Positions 32,627 through 44,354 of a stretch of 64,000 nt of DNA are shown here, piece by piece. The stretch is from Cherax quadricarinatus. Taxonomy: Eukaryota; Arthropoda; Malacostraca; Decapoda; Parastacidae. Position 1 is the stretch's first letter. Each line of letters opens with the position of its first letter. The stretch lies in assembly GCF_038502225.1 (NCBI RefSeq), contig NC_091369.1, forward strand, positions 13,653,969 to 13,717,968. The letters are read 5' to 3'. A program made the position numbers and the translations under genes. The notes beneath the pieces are model-generated. The model was not told the origin of the DNA. It saw only the letters and a list, made by a program, of their open reading frames with translations, and ran no database searches.

Positions 32627-33400
32627 TTATCCAACTGAGTAGTTAAAACCAATATTCATTTTGGCTAGTTCATGTAGTATAACGGTTCTGTTAGCGATAT
32701 CATTTGGAGATTTTAGATCAAGGAATGTGGTAAAACTAGTAGAGGTGTGTGCAGTGAGAAAGGTGGAAATACAATTCTGCACACTTATACCTTTCATGAA
32801 ACCAGAGAGATGAGGGGAAAGTTGGTGTCTGATTCTGTAGTACAGTCTGTTAAGTATCATTCTTTCAAAAGTTTTACAAAGACAGCTAATTAAGGAGATT
32901 GGTCTAAATGTATCAAGCTGTTGCGACTAATTTATCGACTTAGAAATAGATACAATGAGACTATTGATCCAGGAACTAGGAAGAATACACTCAATATAGC
33001 TAAGATTTATACAGTGCTAACAATCAACCACTGCAGCAGTGGTTGATTGGCTTCATTTAATACAATATCTAATTCATACTCAGTGAAGAGGCAATCACTC
33101 TCACCAGTATCATGGTGGATAAAGTAAATCATCTTCAACCTTCCTTCCTTCCTTCAGGATTGTTCTAAGATGGAAGATTTTCATACCTGGATGTTTTGAA
33201 TCAGTTATTTATGAGGTCATTTGCTTTTTCAAGAGGAAAAAGATGAGCAACATTACCAGTCTTTTTCCTGGTTATTTTATTTATATCTTTCCAGCTATAC
33301 TTAATAAGGGGGTATATCTATTTATGCTAATATTGCACCCATTCCTGTTGCCAAAGTTCTTGTTCTCTATTCCTGGCATTCCTGGCATTGGAAAGTTGTA
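32627..33400 (-). pseudogene. LINE-D ORF2 fragment (RT fingers region)
   Basis: Minus strand: TFRPISLISCLCKTFERMIL (the NYRPISL-type block), then NRLYYRIRHQLSPHLSGFMK, then FLDLKS where the FLDLxKAFD box should be. Upstream, WKDINKITRKKTGNVAHLF looks like the region before the RT. Stops and a lost catalytic Asp context show decay. Clade uncertain (I/jockey-like by general form). Confidence 0.65.
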
Positions 33401-33479
33401 AGTCTCGGGTTCTACAGACACGATACACATTAAAAATCTTTCTAGCTGTGTGTTAAGCTGTATCAATTAGACATATGTG

Positions 33480-33705
33480 CAACACAGGAGGAGACTGAGG
33501 CAATCAGTCCCTCAACCTTGAGTCGACGTAATCAGTCCATCAGTCTTGAGGGACTAATTACCTCAATCTCCTCCTGTTCTTCATGATTCTTCTTTGTATA
33601 GACTGATGAAGCCACTGTGTGGCGAAACGTTTCCTCAACCCAAGTGTTGCACATGTGTCTAATTTATCAACTTGTCGGTTCTCTGAACCATTTATGTACG
33701 TTAAG
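33480..33705 (+). mobile_element. Terminal-repeat foldback with HH-A motif
   Basis: Left part ACATATGTGCAACACAGGAG and AGGCAATCAGTCCCTCAACC are inverted against GGGACTAATTACCTCAATCT. The right arm carries the HH-A motif, GTGTTGCACATGTGTCTAAT and CAACTTGTCGGTTCTCTGAA. The same right end occurs inverted at 50120-50160. Confidence 0.62.
33601..33634 (+). ncRNA. Hammerhead-like motif, subfamily HH-A
   Basis: Canonical CTGATGA box, extra A, stem II GCCAC/GTGGC (five pairs, loop TGT), GAAAC, GTT. Stem I is only GA/TC. The core is intact but stem I is short. Confidence 0.5.
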
Positions 33706-33970
33706 CTGTATAGTTTGTGGATCATTATAAGCCTTATGATGGTATTTCTTGTCATTTACGCTGGAAGATTTATGTCCTCTTTCTCTGTTCCCTTCATCTG
33801 TGAGCAAGTTATCAATGGTGACAAGTAAATTATCATTAAATTTTTGTGTGCCTATTGACTCGTAATTCTTATATCTGTATTTATTTCCTGGCTTCTGGTA
33901 GAGTGAACCGGGACGCGCACGAAGGACCAATAGTGACGACGTAACTGATTTACACAACAGTAGGTTGTCA

Positions 33971-34131
33971 AACTATACCACGGGTGGGGGTAGAACCCGC
34001 GGTCAGAGTCATAAAACTCCAGACCGACGCGTTAGCCACTGGTCTGGAGTTTTATGACTCTCTGACAGCGGGTTCTATCCCCGCCAGGGTTATGGTTTGG
34101 TTGCAATCGTGTCATTACGATTTCGTGAGTC
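33971..34131 (+). mobile_element. Foldback SINE-1 insertion with target duplication
   Basis: An antisense SINE-1 body (ACCACGGGTGGGG..GAACCCGC..CCAGACC) is joined head to head to a sense body (GGTCTGGAGTTTTATGACTC..GGTTCTATCCCC). The sense tail follows (GCAATCGTGTCATTACGATT, then TCGTGAGTC). Flanks AGTAGGTTGTCA (33959-33970) and AGCAGGCTGTCA (34132-34143) match at 10 of 12 bases, as expected for a target-site duplication. Confidence 0.8.
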
Positions 34132-34143
34132 AGCAGGCTGTCA

Positions 34144-34500
34144 GTTGGCAAAGAAAGACATGAGTGCATCCGAGATTGAGCGAAACGTTGTAGAAATAGA
34201 GGTTTTCACCGAAGTCGTCCCTTTTATTACTGACATACAAGAGTTGACATTCCATACAAGAAACACCAAGAATTTGCTGTATGATCATTGTATGGAAGAT
34301 TGTTGCAACTGTCATCTAAGTTACCCATTATTATTTCTGACTATTTTATTCTTGTCTGACGAGCATGAGAAGTGAATAATTATTTTGACAATATTATTAT
34401 TTTCGAGGACTTATTACTGCCATAAAACCCTCATTGAAATACAGTTACGAAAACTGTTCATTACTTTGCCTTAATGTTTTTTGTATTCCGGGGAGCCTAG
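34144..34500. other. Unassigned spacer
   Basis: Contains GAGCGAAACGTTGTAG near 34177, half of a hammerhead-like motif. The 92-codon frame here has no family signature. Confidence 0.45.
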
Positions 34501-34502
34501 AA

Positions 34503-34583
34503 TACAGGGTGTTTCAAAATATGGACCCGTTTTCAAAGCAGTTTGCTTGGAAATTGGGTCTATCATTTTAAAACACCCTGTAT
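34503..34583. mobile_element. Tiny MITE with TACAGGGTGTTT ends
   Basis: Terminal inverted repeats TACAGGGTGTTTCAAAATAT and, inverted, TACAGGGTGTTTTAAAATGA enclose a few tens of bases, with TA at each edge. Ends of this form with TA duplication are typical of arthropod mariner-type MITEs. Confidence 0.7.
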
Positions 34584-34734
34584 ATTATTACACATTAGTC
34601 TTAATATATTATTACTTTTAGAGGATTTATTCTGCCATAATATATTCATTAAAATATAATTAAGACAACTATTTGTTAATAAAAACTAAAATTTACCATG
34701 TTATTTTTCGCTACTGTGTTAGTCTATTATCACC

Positions 34735-36180
34735 ACCATCACCAGCCCTACCAGCCTCCCCTGCAATACCAACAACAACAACTACTACCACCACCAACCC
34801 TACCAGGCTCCCCTGCAGTACCAACAACAACAACAACTACTACCACCACCAACCCTACCAGCCTCCCCTGCAATACCAACAACAACAACAACTACTACCA
34901 CCACCAACCCTACCAGCCTCCCCTGCAATACCAACAACAACAACAACAACTACTACCACCACCAACCCTACCAGCCTCCCCTGCAATACCAACAACAACA
35001 ACAACTACCACCACCACCAACCCTACCAGCCTCCCCTGCAATACCAACAACAACAACAACTACCACCACCACCAACCCTACCAGCCTCCCCTGCAATACC
35101 AACAACAACAACAACTACTACCACCACCAACCCTACCAGCCTCCCCTGCAATACCAACAACAACAACAACTACTACCACCACCAACCCTACCAGCCTCCC
35201 CTGCAATACCAACAACAACAACAACTACTACCACCACCAACCCTACCAGCCTCCCCTGCAATACCAACAACAACAACAACTACCACCACCACCAACCCTA
35301 CCAGCCTCCCCTGCAATACCAACAACAACAACAACTACCACCACCACCAACCCTACCAGCCTCCCCTGCAATACCAACAACAACAACAACTACCACCACC
35401 ACCAACCCTACCAGCCTCCCCTGCAATACCAACAACAACAACAACTACCACCACCACCAACCCTACCAGCCTCCCCTGCAATACCAACAACAACAACAAC
35501 TACCACCACCACCAACCCTACCAGCCTCCCCTGCAATACCAACAACAACAACAACTACCACCACCACCAACCCTACCAGCCTCCCCTGCAATACCAACAA
35601 CAACAACAACTACCACCACCACCAACCCTACCAGCCTCCCCTGCAATACCAACAACAACAACAACTACTACCACCACCAACCCTACCAGCCTCACCTGCA
35701 ATACCAACAACAACAACTACCACCACCAACCCTACCAGTCCCACCTGCAATACCAACAACAACAACTACCACCACCAACCCTACCAGTCCCACCTGCAAT
35801 ACCAACAACAACAACTACCACCACCAACCCTACCAGTCCCACCTGCAATACCAACAACAACAACAACTACCACCACCAACCCTACCAGTCCCACCTGCAA
35901 TACCACCAACAACAACTACCACCACCATCCCTACCAGTCCCACCTGCAATACCAACAACAACAACTACCAACACCATCCCTACCAGTCCCACCTGCAATA
36001 CCAACAACAAAAACTACCACCACCAACCCTACCAGTCCCACCTGCAATACCAACAACAACTAACACCACCATCCCTACCAGTCCCACCTGCAATACCAAC
36101 AACAACTACCACCACCACCCCTACCAGTCCCACCTGCAACACCAACAACAACAACAACAACAACTACCACCACCTCATTA
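34735..36180. repeat. Compound ACC/AAC satellite, unit about 51-60 bp
   Basis: About 26 copies of CCCTACCAGCCTCCCCTGCA, ATACCAACAACAACAACAAC, TACCACCACCAA. The (AAC)n part varies in length. A second subtype from 35690 has CAGTCCCACCTGCAA. Two plus-strand frames of about 500 codons are both open because the array lacks stops. Not called as protein. Confidence 0.95.
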
Positions 36181-36184
36181 TACT

Positions 36185-36505
36185 CTCCACTAACAAAAAG
36201 ACCCCATAATTTGCATACTTCTGTCGTCAACCTCTATATAACGAACGGTTTAATTTACAGTTCTTGGGTATTTACAACTTCCAAAATTACAGTTAGTTGA
36301 CAATAATTTACATATTTTTTTAAATAAATAATTATCTTGCTTTGTATAATACTAAATTTACAAACACAAGTTGCAAATAGCACGAAAAACTTATCTCTGC
36401 GTTTATAAGAAAAAGATAATTATCTTCGCGTTTTATAAATTTACAAATAATAAAAACGTTTTATTTAGTAAATCTTGTGACTATGTTGAAGGTTTTTAAT
36501 TAAGC
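36185..36505. other. Unassigned AT-rich spacer
   Basis: No repeats, genes or element ends seen. Confidence 0.5.
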
Positions 36506-37690
36506 CAATGTGTCTGCTCACCTACTCCACACCCTCTTATCCACATGCTATCCACACCCTCTCTTCCACATCCTATCCACACCCTCTTATCCACATCCTA
36601 TCCACACCCTCTTATCCACATCCTATCCACACCCTCTTATCCACATCCTATCCACACCCTCTTATCCACATCCTATCCACACCCTTATCACATCTATCCA
36701 CCCTCTTATCCACACCCTCTTATCCACATCCTATCCACACCCTCTTATCCACATCCTATCCACACCCTCTTATCCACATCCTATCCACACCCTCTTATCC
36801 ACATCCTATCCACACCCTCTTATCCACATCCTATCCACACCCTCTTATCCACATCCTATCCACACCCTCTTATCCACATCCTATCCACACCCTCTCTTCC
36901 ACATCCTATCCACACCCTCTCTTCCACATCCTATCCACACCCTCTCTTCCACATCCTATCCACACCCTCTCTTCCACATCCTATCCACACCCTCTCCTCC
37001 ACATCCTATCCACACCCTCTCCTCCACATCCTATCCACACCCTCTCTTCCACATCCTATCCACACCCTCTCTTCCACATCCTATCCACACCCTCTTATCC
37101 ACATCCTATCCACACCCTCTCCTCCACACCCTCTCCTCCACACCCTCTCCTCCACACCCTACCATCCACATCCTCTCCTCCACACCTTTTCCACACCTTA
37201 TCAACACCCTCTTTTCCTCACCCTCTCCTCCACACCTTCTGCACGTCCTCTCCTCCACACCCTGTCTCCGATATCCTCTTCTCCAAACTCTCTCCTCCAG
37301 ACCCTCTTCTCCACACCCTCTCTTCCCACCCTCTCATCACACCCTTTCCTCAATACTCTTTCCTCCCACCCTCTCCTCTATACCTGCTCCTCCACACCAT
37401 ATCCTTCTCTTCATATCCCCTCTTCTCTTTCATCTTCATACCCTTATCTCAGTCTCCTCCACACAATTCTCACCACTCCACAACTTCCTCTCCATTCTAT
37501 CTTCTCCATGCCCCTCCTATCCACACTTTCCCATCTACGATCTCTCCTCCATACCCTACACTGCATATCACACACCCTCTCCTCCACACCCTTCTCTTCA
37601 CACCCACCATCTACACCCTCCCTCCCACATTCTTCCCTCCACACATTCATCATCCTTCCCTTTACACTCCCTCTTCCACTCCCTCCCCTT
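36505..37690. repeat. 25-bp satellite with decayed right half
   Basis: Unit CACACCCTCTTATCCACATC followed by CTATC, with TCTTCC and TCTCCTCC variants. It grades after 37120 into irregular CCTCTCCTCCACAC sequence. All plus frames are open over long distances. Confidence 0.93.
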
Positions 37691-37754
37691 CATAAATCTG
37701 TTCCATACTTTTCACTCCACAATCTTTGCTTCATGTCTTCTCTTACACATTCTT

Positions 37755-38362
37755 GTGCCCACAACACCACTCCATACCACCACTCCACACCACCACTCCA
37801 TACCACCACTCCACACGACCACTCCACACCACCACTCCATCCCACCACTCCACACACTCCACCACTCCACACACTCCACTTCACACCCTCTACCACTCCA
37901 CACACTCCACCACTCCACACCACCACTCCACTCCACACACTCCATACCACCACTCCACACCACCACTCCACACCACCATTCCACACCACCACTCCACACC
38001 ACCACTCCACACCACCACTCCACACCACCACTCCACACCACCACTCCACACCACCACTCCACACCACCACTCCACACCACCACTCCACACCACCACTCTG
38101 CACCACCACTCTGCACCACCACTCTGCACCACCACTCTGCACCACTCTACACCACCAATCCACACCACCAATCCACACCACCAATCCGCACCACCACTCC
38201 ACACCACCACTCCACACCATCACTCCACACCACCACTCCACACCACCACTCCACACCACCACTCCACACCACCACTCTACACCACCCCTCCACACCACCA
38301 CTCCACACCACCACTCCACACCACCACTCCACACAACCACTCCACACAACCACTCCACACGC
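37755..38362. repeat. 12-bp satellite CACCACTCCACA
   Basis: About 50 units with CTCTGCACC and CAATCCACAC variants. The Trp/Val/Gly-rich minus-strand frames and Thr/His/Pro-rich plus frames are repeat products. Confidence 0.96.
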
Positions 38363-38487
38363 CCTCTGCTGCTTACATCACGTACATAGTATTTTTCTGG
38401 GGGAATTAGGGAAGTTTAATATCATTCAGGGACATGTATCATCCCGATGTTTACTGTCGATTAGGGTAATAGATGGGTAGGAGAGGG

Positions 38488-38498
38488 AGGGAGGGAGG

Positions 38499-38596
<98 letters not shown>

Positions 38597-38620
38597 GGGA
38601 GAGAGAGAGGGACAGCGTGA
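38488..38620. repeat. (GA)n / GGGA microsatellite
   Basis: GGGA repeats passing into GA with GG interruptions. Confidence 0.96.
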
Positions 38621-38639
38621 AACAAGCTTTTATGCCACA

Positions 38640-38990
38640 AGACGGGCAGAAAGCAGCAACTTCACTCTGGCTGTACCCTTCTCCAGAACATCACTCCATC
38701 TGAGATCATACATACCCAGGATGACTCGAGTATGGAACACACTCGTACAGGATAATGATGTCAACGAGATAACGTCAGTTGATTACATGAAAATGCTGGC
38801 CCACAGATGGCTCCAACTTCATCCTGTTCCCTACTTATATGTCTCATAACAATAAAAATGCTTTCAAATGAGCTGATGTAGGTAACAGCTCTTAGCTTGC
38901 CAATAAAGTTAGGAATCCTTAAACTGTAAATAGCTTGTCAATAAAGCTAGGGATCCTTAACCTTGTCAAACCCTGTGTAAAAAAAACAGA
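38640..38990 (+). pseudogene. LINE C-terminal/3' end fragment
   Basis: Plus-strand translation with one frameshift: LAVPFSRTSLHLRSYIPRMT, then RVWNTLVQDND, then YMKMLAHRWLQLHPVP followed by a stop. The VWNTL/VWNSLP block is typical of LINE ORF2 C-termini. Downstream is a non-coding tail with two copies of CAATAAAG-TAGG-ATCCTTA and a short (GA)n. Family not assigned. Confidence 0.5.
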
Positions 38991-39065
38991 GAGAGAGAGA
39001 GATACAGACAGTAACTAACACACAGAGAAAGAGAGAGGATGAGAGATGTTGGTGTACATACAGAC

Positions 39066-39115
39066 ATCGTGCGTGTATGTGTACTCACCTACATGTAGCT
39101 GGATGGGTCGAGTCT
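39066..39115 (-). mobile_element. LINE-A tail, about 40 bp, with AC tract
   Basis: Plus strand TGTGTACTCACCTACATGTA then GGGTCGAGTC. On the minus strand this is the LINE-A tail ending GGTGAGTACAC. Confidence 0.6.
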
Positions 39116-39392
39116 TACATTCCACTTACGTTTTTTTTCACAAATAACGTTGTATTGCATGTATATAGTCTCAGTCAAGTCCAAACAGATGTTATAAAAA
39201 CAATATGCATATTATTAATCCAATGGAAATGTCACTTTTCCGGCATATAAGGCGCACGATCATATGATGCATATAAAAGTCTCCTGTTCACTTTATCTGA
39301 GTTTTGCTGGATATGATGCTATTTCCGTGAGTGATTTTCAGAGACGGAACAAGCACCTACCTGTGTTTGTCCTTGTCTCTCTTTTTCTCCTT

Positions 39393-39393
39393 G

Positions 39394-39424
<31 letters not shown>
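39393..39424. repeat. (TATG)n microsatellite
   Basis: Seven to eight TATG units. Confidence 0.93.
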
Positions 39425-39552
39425 TACTGCACGTGTTGGAATTTGCTCTGAGATCAGTGGATACAGATAAGGCGATGTTTCCCAGCCGTTTTAACGTAAT
39501 GTTAATAAAGAACTGCTAAGGGTAACCCAAAACTTACTCTTGACCCTCACCT

Positions 39553-39658
39553 TGTGTTACAATGTGTTATGTTGTGCTGCAATGTGTTATGTTGTGCTAC
39601 AATGTGCTATGTTGTGCTACAATGTGTTATGTTGTGCTACAATGTGTTATATTGTGCT
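39553..39658. repeat. 20-bp minisatellite, five to six copies
   Basis: Unit AATGTGTTATGTTGTGCTAC. Confidence 0.92.
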
Positions 39659-39980
39659 CTTGAGCATATAAGGCGCAGGCTGATTGTCCAAAACTTTTGT
39701 TGGGGAAATAAAAGCGCGCCTGTAAGGCTCATAATACTCTGCATCTCGGTCAGCTGTACCTTTTCCTTGTCTATTTTTACCATGTTCTTATTCTTTGTTT
39801 ATTCAGGCCTATCATCTTCTTCCTTACGTATTATTATCCATTTAGTTACAGTTTTTTTCTTTTTATTAGAGATCATTAGCAATTTTTGTGTGCAGTGTAT
39901 TATCCAATACCTTGCACGTTTTGCCCACCTTGCTCCAAGTCGTTTTTATACTACCATCTTACCTCCATACAAACATTAAG

Positions 39981-39984
<4 letters not shown>

Positions 39985-40038
<54 letters not shown>

Positions 40039-40090
40039 AAATATATATATATATATATATAAAAATATATATATATTTTTTTTTTTTTTC
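39985..40090. repeat. (TA)n and T tract at a LINE-B 3' end
   Basis: TA repeats with AAAAATA interruptions, then about 14 T. On the minus strand this is the A-rich tail of LINE-B running into (TA)n. Confidence 0.93.
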
Positions 40091-41800
40091 AACAAGTCGG
40101 CCGTCTCCCACCGAGGCAGGGTGACCCAAAAAAGAAAGAAAATCCCCAAAAAGAAAATACTTTCATCATCATTCAACACTTTCACCACACTCGCACATTA
40201 TCACTGTTTTTGCAGAGGTGCTCAGAATACAACAGTCTAGAAGCATACACATATAAAGATACACAACATATCCCTCCAAACTGCCAATATCCCAAACCCC
40301 TCCTTTAAAGTGCAGGCATTGTACTTCCCATTTCCAGGACTCAAGTCCGACTATATGAAAATAACCGGTTTCCCTGAATCCCTTCACTAAATATTACCCT
40401 GCTCACACTCCAACAGATCGTCAGGTCCCAAGTACCATTCGTCTCCATTCACTCCTATCTAACACGCTCACGCACGCTTGCTGGAAGTCCAAGCCCCTTA
40501 CCCACAAAACCTCCTTTACCCCCTCTCTCCAACCCTTTCGAGGACGACCCCTACCCCGCCTTCCTTCCCCTATAGATTTATATGCTTTCCATGTCATTCT
40601 ACTTTGATCCATTCTCTCTAAATGACCAAACCACCTCAACAACCCCTCTTCTGCCCTCTGACTAATACTTTTATTAACTCCACACCTTCTCCTAATTTCC
40701 ACACTCCGAATTTTCTGCATAATATTTACACCACACATTGCCCTTAGACAGGACATCTCCACTGCCTCCAACCGTCTCCTCGCTGCTGCATTTACCACCC
40801 AAGCTTCACACCCATATAAGAGTGTTGGTACTACTATACTTTCATACATTCCCTTCTTTGCCTCCATAGATAACGTTTTTTGACTCCACATATACCTCAA
40901 CGCACCACTCACCTTTTTTCCCTCATCAATTCTATGATTAACCTCATCCTTCATAAATCCATCCGCCGACACGTCAACTCCCAAGTATCTGAAAACATTC
41001 ACTTCTTCCATACTCCTCCTCCCCAATTTGATATCCAATTTTTCTTTATCTAAATCATTTGACACCCTCATCACCTTACTCTTTTCTATGTTCACTTTCA
41101 ACTTTCTACCTTTACACACATTCCCAAACTCATCCACTAACCTTTGCAATTTTTCTTTAGAATCTCCCATAAGCACAGTATCATCAGCAAAAAGTAACTG
41201 TGTCAATTCCCATTTTGAATTTGATTCCCCATAATTTAATCCCACCCCTCTCCCAAACACCCTAGCATTTACTTCCTTAACAACCCCATCTATAAATATA
41301 TTAAACAACCATGGTGACATTACACATCCCTGTCTAAGACCTACTTTTACCGGGAAATAGTCTCCCTCTCTTCTACACACCCTAACCTGAGCCTCACTAT
41401 CTTCATAAAAACTCTTTACAGCATTTAATAACTTACCACCTATTCCATATACTTGCAACATCTGCCACATTGCTCCTCTATCCACTCTATCATATGCCTT
41501 TTCTAAATCCATAAATGCAATAAAAACTTCCCTACCTTTATCTAAATACTGTTCACATATATGCTTCAATGTAAACACTTGATCTACACATCCCCTACCC
41601 ACTCTGAAACCTCCTTGCTCATCCGCAATCCTACATTCTGTCTTACCTCTAATTCTTTCAATTATAACCCTACCGTACACTTTTCCTGGTATACTCAGTA
41701 AGCTTATTCCTCTATAATTTTTACAGTCTCTTTTGTCCCCTTTCCCTTTATATAAAGGGACTATACATGCAATAAGATCACAGTAAACAGGTGATATCAA
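40091..41800 (-). mobile_element. LINE-B (RTE-like non-LTR retrotransposon), 5' truncated
   Basis: A minus-strand element with a long RT-domain frame (40421-41800), a ~330 bp 3' untranslated region and an A-rich end at 40090. The same 3' region recurs at 56467-56672, and its C-terminal coding part recurs at 46125-46445. The endonuclease half is missing. The RTE-like call rests on the RT blocks and on the C-terminal GHLERMD / RGRPRKGW region. Confidence 0.85.
40421..41800 (-). CDS. LINE-B reverse transcriptase, C-terminal 459 codons of ORF2
   Basis: An RNA-directed DNA polymerase that would copy its own RNA at a nicked target site. Blocks in order: IVPLYKGKGDKRDCKNYRGI (residues ~13-32), QGGFRVGRGCVDQVF (~60), FIAFMDLEKAYDRVDR with the first catalytic Asp (~93-108), VGLRQGCVMSPWLFNIFIDG (~152-171), LLFADDTVLM with the paired catalytic Asp (~196-205), KSKVM (~235-240) and VFRYLGV thumb motif (~265). 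The C-terminal part has LLYGCEAWVV, RWFGHLERMDQSRM and GRGRPRKGWREG. No internal stop, so it is the most intact coding sequence in the window. The upstream APE endonuclease is absent and the first codons are probably foreign, so it is a 5'-truncated, probably immobile copy. Confidence 0.88.
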   Translation of the reverse strand: MISPVYCDLIACIVPLYKGKGDKRDCKNYRGISLLSIPGKVYGRVIIERIRGKTECRIADEQGGFRVGRGCVDQVFTLKHICEQYLDKGREVFIAFMDLEKAYDRVDRGAMWQMLQVYGIGGKLLNAVKSFYEDSEAQVRVCRREGDYFPVKVGLRQGCVMSPWLFNIFIDGVVKEVNARVFGRGVGLNYGESNSKWELTQLLFADDTVLMGDSKEKLQRLVDEFGNVCKGRKLKVNIEKSKVMRVSNDLDKEKLDIKLGRRSMEEVNVFRYLGVDVSADGFMKDEVNHRIDEGKKVSGALRYMWSQKTLSMEAKKGMYESIVVPTLLYGCEAWVVNAAARRRLEAVEMSCLRAMCGVNIMQKIRSVEIRRRCGVNKSISQRAEEGLLRWFGHLERMDQSRMTWKAYKSIGEGRRGRGRPRKGWREGVKEVLWVRGLDFQQACVSVLDRSEWRRMVLGT

Positions 41801-41979
41801 TATAGATCCTGACCTTAACCTTCTCTTCGACCTTTATAACTAAGATTGCAAGTATTGCACAACGAATGAAGCAACAACAATCTTCAGCAACATCAAGAGC
41901 CTCTCAGCGCAGCGTTGACTTTACTACACTTTTTGAGTCATGAAATAGTAACCTAATTTTCATTATTCTTTTAGTAACC

Positions 41980-44158
41980 TGGCAAAAACATGACACTATA
42001 GACATCTACAAACTTACCTTGGGTATAGCTGTTAATAAATGCAAAACTGATCAATTGTTAGGTTTCGTTGCAATATATTATACAGGGGGAATCCAAGTAT
42101 GCTCACTCTTCATTTAAAAATGTAGGTGCTCTAATGGCAATAGGAACTGTATATAGAGCTCCACATGCCAACATAGGCACCACTGGGGATAATATTAAAG
42201 AACGGATCACAAACTATAAAGTAAATGAGGATTACTTATGAATTGCCGGTGACTGTAACATTAGTCTCAGCCAAGCGGAAGACCCATGCATTGCTGACGT
42301 TCTAAACAACACGAATAACTGTTTACTCTGGCTCTCAATAACCAAATCCACACGAATTACTGAGACGTGTGCATCTTCTCTTGACCATATCTGCGTAAAT
42401 ATAACATCTCTACAAGTTTGCGTACTCACTAACAATATGACTGATTATACATCTGTAATAACTAACACCTTTAATATATCATTTAGCATTCACGACTAGG
42501 CTTCTGTGAATAATTTTGTCATGACATTAAGTACCATTAAAACCATACCAGGAGCGGGGATAGAACTCGCAATCAGAGAGTTATAAAACTCCAGACTGAG
42601 GCGTTCTATCCCCGCCAGTGATATGGTTTGTTTGCAATCGTGTCATTTCGATTTCGCGAGTCATAAGCACCATTGATTAGCAGAGAGAATTTAGTAATGG
42701 TCAAGATATTCACTCATGAGTCCCCTTAAAAATAAAACAGATCCTTGGCTAACCAACATCATTAGATCCAATGAAAAGTAGCACACTTATGAAAGAAATT
42801 TAGAATGGGCTTAATTCACAAGAAACTTACGATAAGATATCAACACTCACCACGTTTAAAACAAAATCTAAACTGCATTATGCCAAAAGGCGAAAGGGGT
42901 AGTGTTAGGAGATACTACACTAAACTGGCCTTGCTGGACTCAACTGCCTTCCTGAACGCGTCTGTCTGGACTACTAACTGAGATTCCAAATTTCGCAATA
43001 TGTAAAGGATCTAGAAAACACTCTCCTAATTACTGGGCTCTCGTAAAATTGCTAAGACCAAAAAAAATTGTTCTAACCAAACTTAACGAACTCCTTCTTC
43101 CTCCAGATTGCTGATACAGTAAATAAACGTAACGTTTTCTTCTCAACTATAGTGACTAACCTTGTCAGCAAACTCCCAAGACCCATTGCTCAGTTTAGTG
43201 ATTACTTCGGTAACAGTTATTATAGCTACCCATGTAGCTTCTATAATACACTTAAAACAAAGCACATAATAAAAACAATATACCACCATTCATAGATAAA
43301 AAAATTCTGCCCATGTGTTATCACCTGCTGTTGTTTAATATTTTTTTTTAAACCACAACTTTCCCTAATAAACTTAAGCTAGCAAGAGTTACCCCACAGA
43401 GGAGATCCAGTTGAAATCTGAAACTATAGACCAACTTCTAAGCTCTCATTATTATCTAAAATATTTGGAAAGATACATTTATTTATTACTCAACGAAACG
43501 TTTTTAACCTTTGCCAGTCTGCCTTCAGGCCAGGGGAAAAGTACTAAGGATGCTGTCATAGAGATGCTTGAGTTTTTCTCTTCAGCTATAGAAAGCACTG
43601 AATATCCAATTGGTTTGTTTATCTAAGAAAGGTTTTTCACACTGTAGATCCCAACATCTTCCTTCTGAAACCAGAGCTTTGTGGAATAATCAGATGACAT
43701 ACTCTCACATAAAACCCTATGTTTCAAACAGACGTCAGATTGTGACTATCAGTGACACTACCTCACCAAGCTAACCCATCAATATAGGTGTGCCTCAGGG
43801 TAGAGTCCTTGGTCCATTATTAAGCTTCGTCTATATTAGTGACCTAAATGACTCCCAGGAACTCAGACCAGTTACGTTTACAGAAGATCCTTTAACCCTC
43901 AACAACTCTATCAACGAGGAGCTTATGAAGATTTCTACGGAGAACAATCAACAAATTTACTTTCAATACTGACACGACATTTTACATATCAGAAAATAAC
44001 GCTAAAAATGCTCATTTTAACCCCCCACAAATATGTAATTTACACAAAGAAAGACAAAAAGGGAGAAAATTCTTAGAAGAAGTAAAATTCTTAGGGATTG
44101 TTTGCTGCCTAAAATTCAATATCCGTGTCCAGCATACTGTACGTAAGAAAATTTCCGA
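41980..44158 (+). pseudogene. LINE-E endonuclease plus reverse transcriptase, decayed
   Basis: Plus-strand pieces in order. An APE-like endonuclease reads DIYKLTLGIAVNKCKTDQ, VAIYYTGGIQ, MAIGTVYRAPHANIG, IAGDCNISLSQAEDP (GDFN-type box) and TRITETCASSLDHIC (ID/LDHI box). Then come PWLTNIIRSN, FFSTIVTNLVSKLPRPIAQF, a broken YRPISxLPxLSKIFEK-like block, INIGVPQGRVLGPLLSFVYI and a damaged catalytic stretch (TFTEDPLTL where ADDT is expected). It ends at KFLGIVC and SETV, cut by a (GT)n tract at 44160. Many frameshifts. The foldback SINE at 42539 is inserted between the two domains. Confidence 0.75.
42539..42664 (+). mobile_element. Foldback SINE-1 insertion inside LINE-E
   Basis: Antisense body (AACCATACCAGGAGCGGGG..AACTCGC..CCAGACTGAGGCG) joined to a sense remnant (TTCTATCCCCGCC) and the full tail (GCAATCGTGTCATTTCGATT, then TCGCGAGTC). 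Flanked by AAGTACCATT (42529-42538) and AAGCACCATT (42665-42674), nine of ten identical. Confidence 0.8.
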
Positions 44159-44162
44159 AACC

Positions 44163-44354
<192 letters not shown>

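Noticed and set aside
34673..36209. Two ~500-codon Thr/Asn/Pro-rich frames
   Set aside because: Overlapping phases of a compound ACC/AAC satellite. No signal sequence or other domain.
36508..38480. Frames of 395-656 codons rich in His, Pro, Ser and Thr
   Set aside because: All come from 25-bp and 12-bp satellites and are open in several phases at once.
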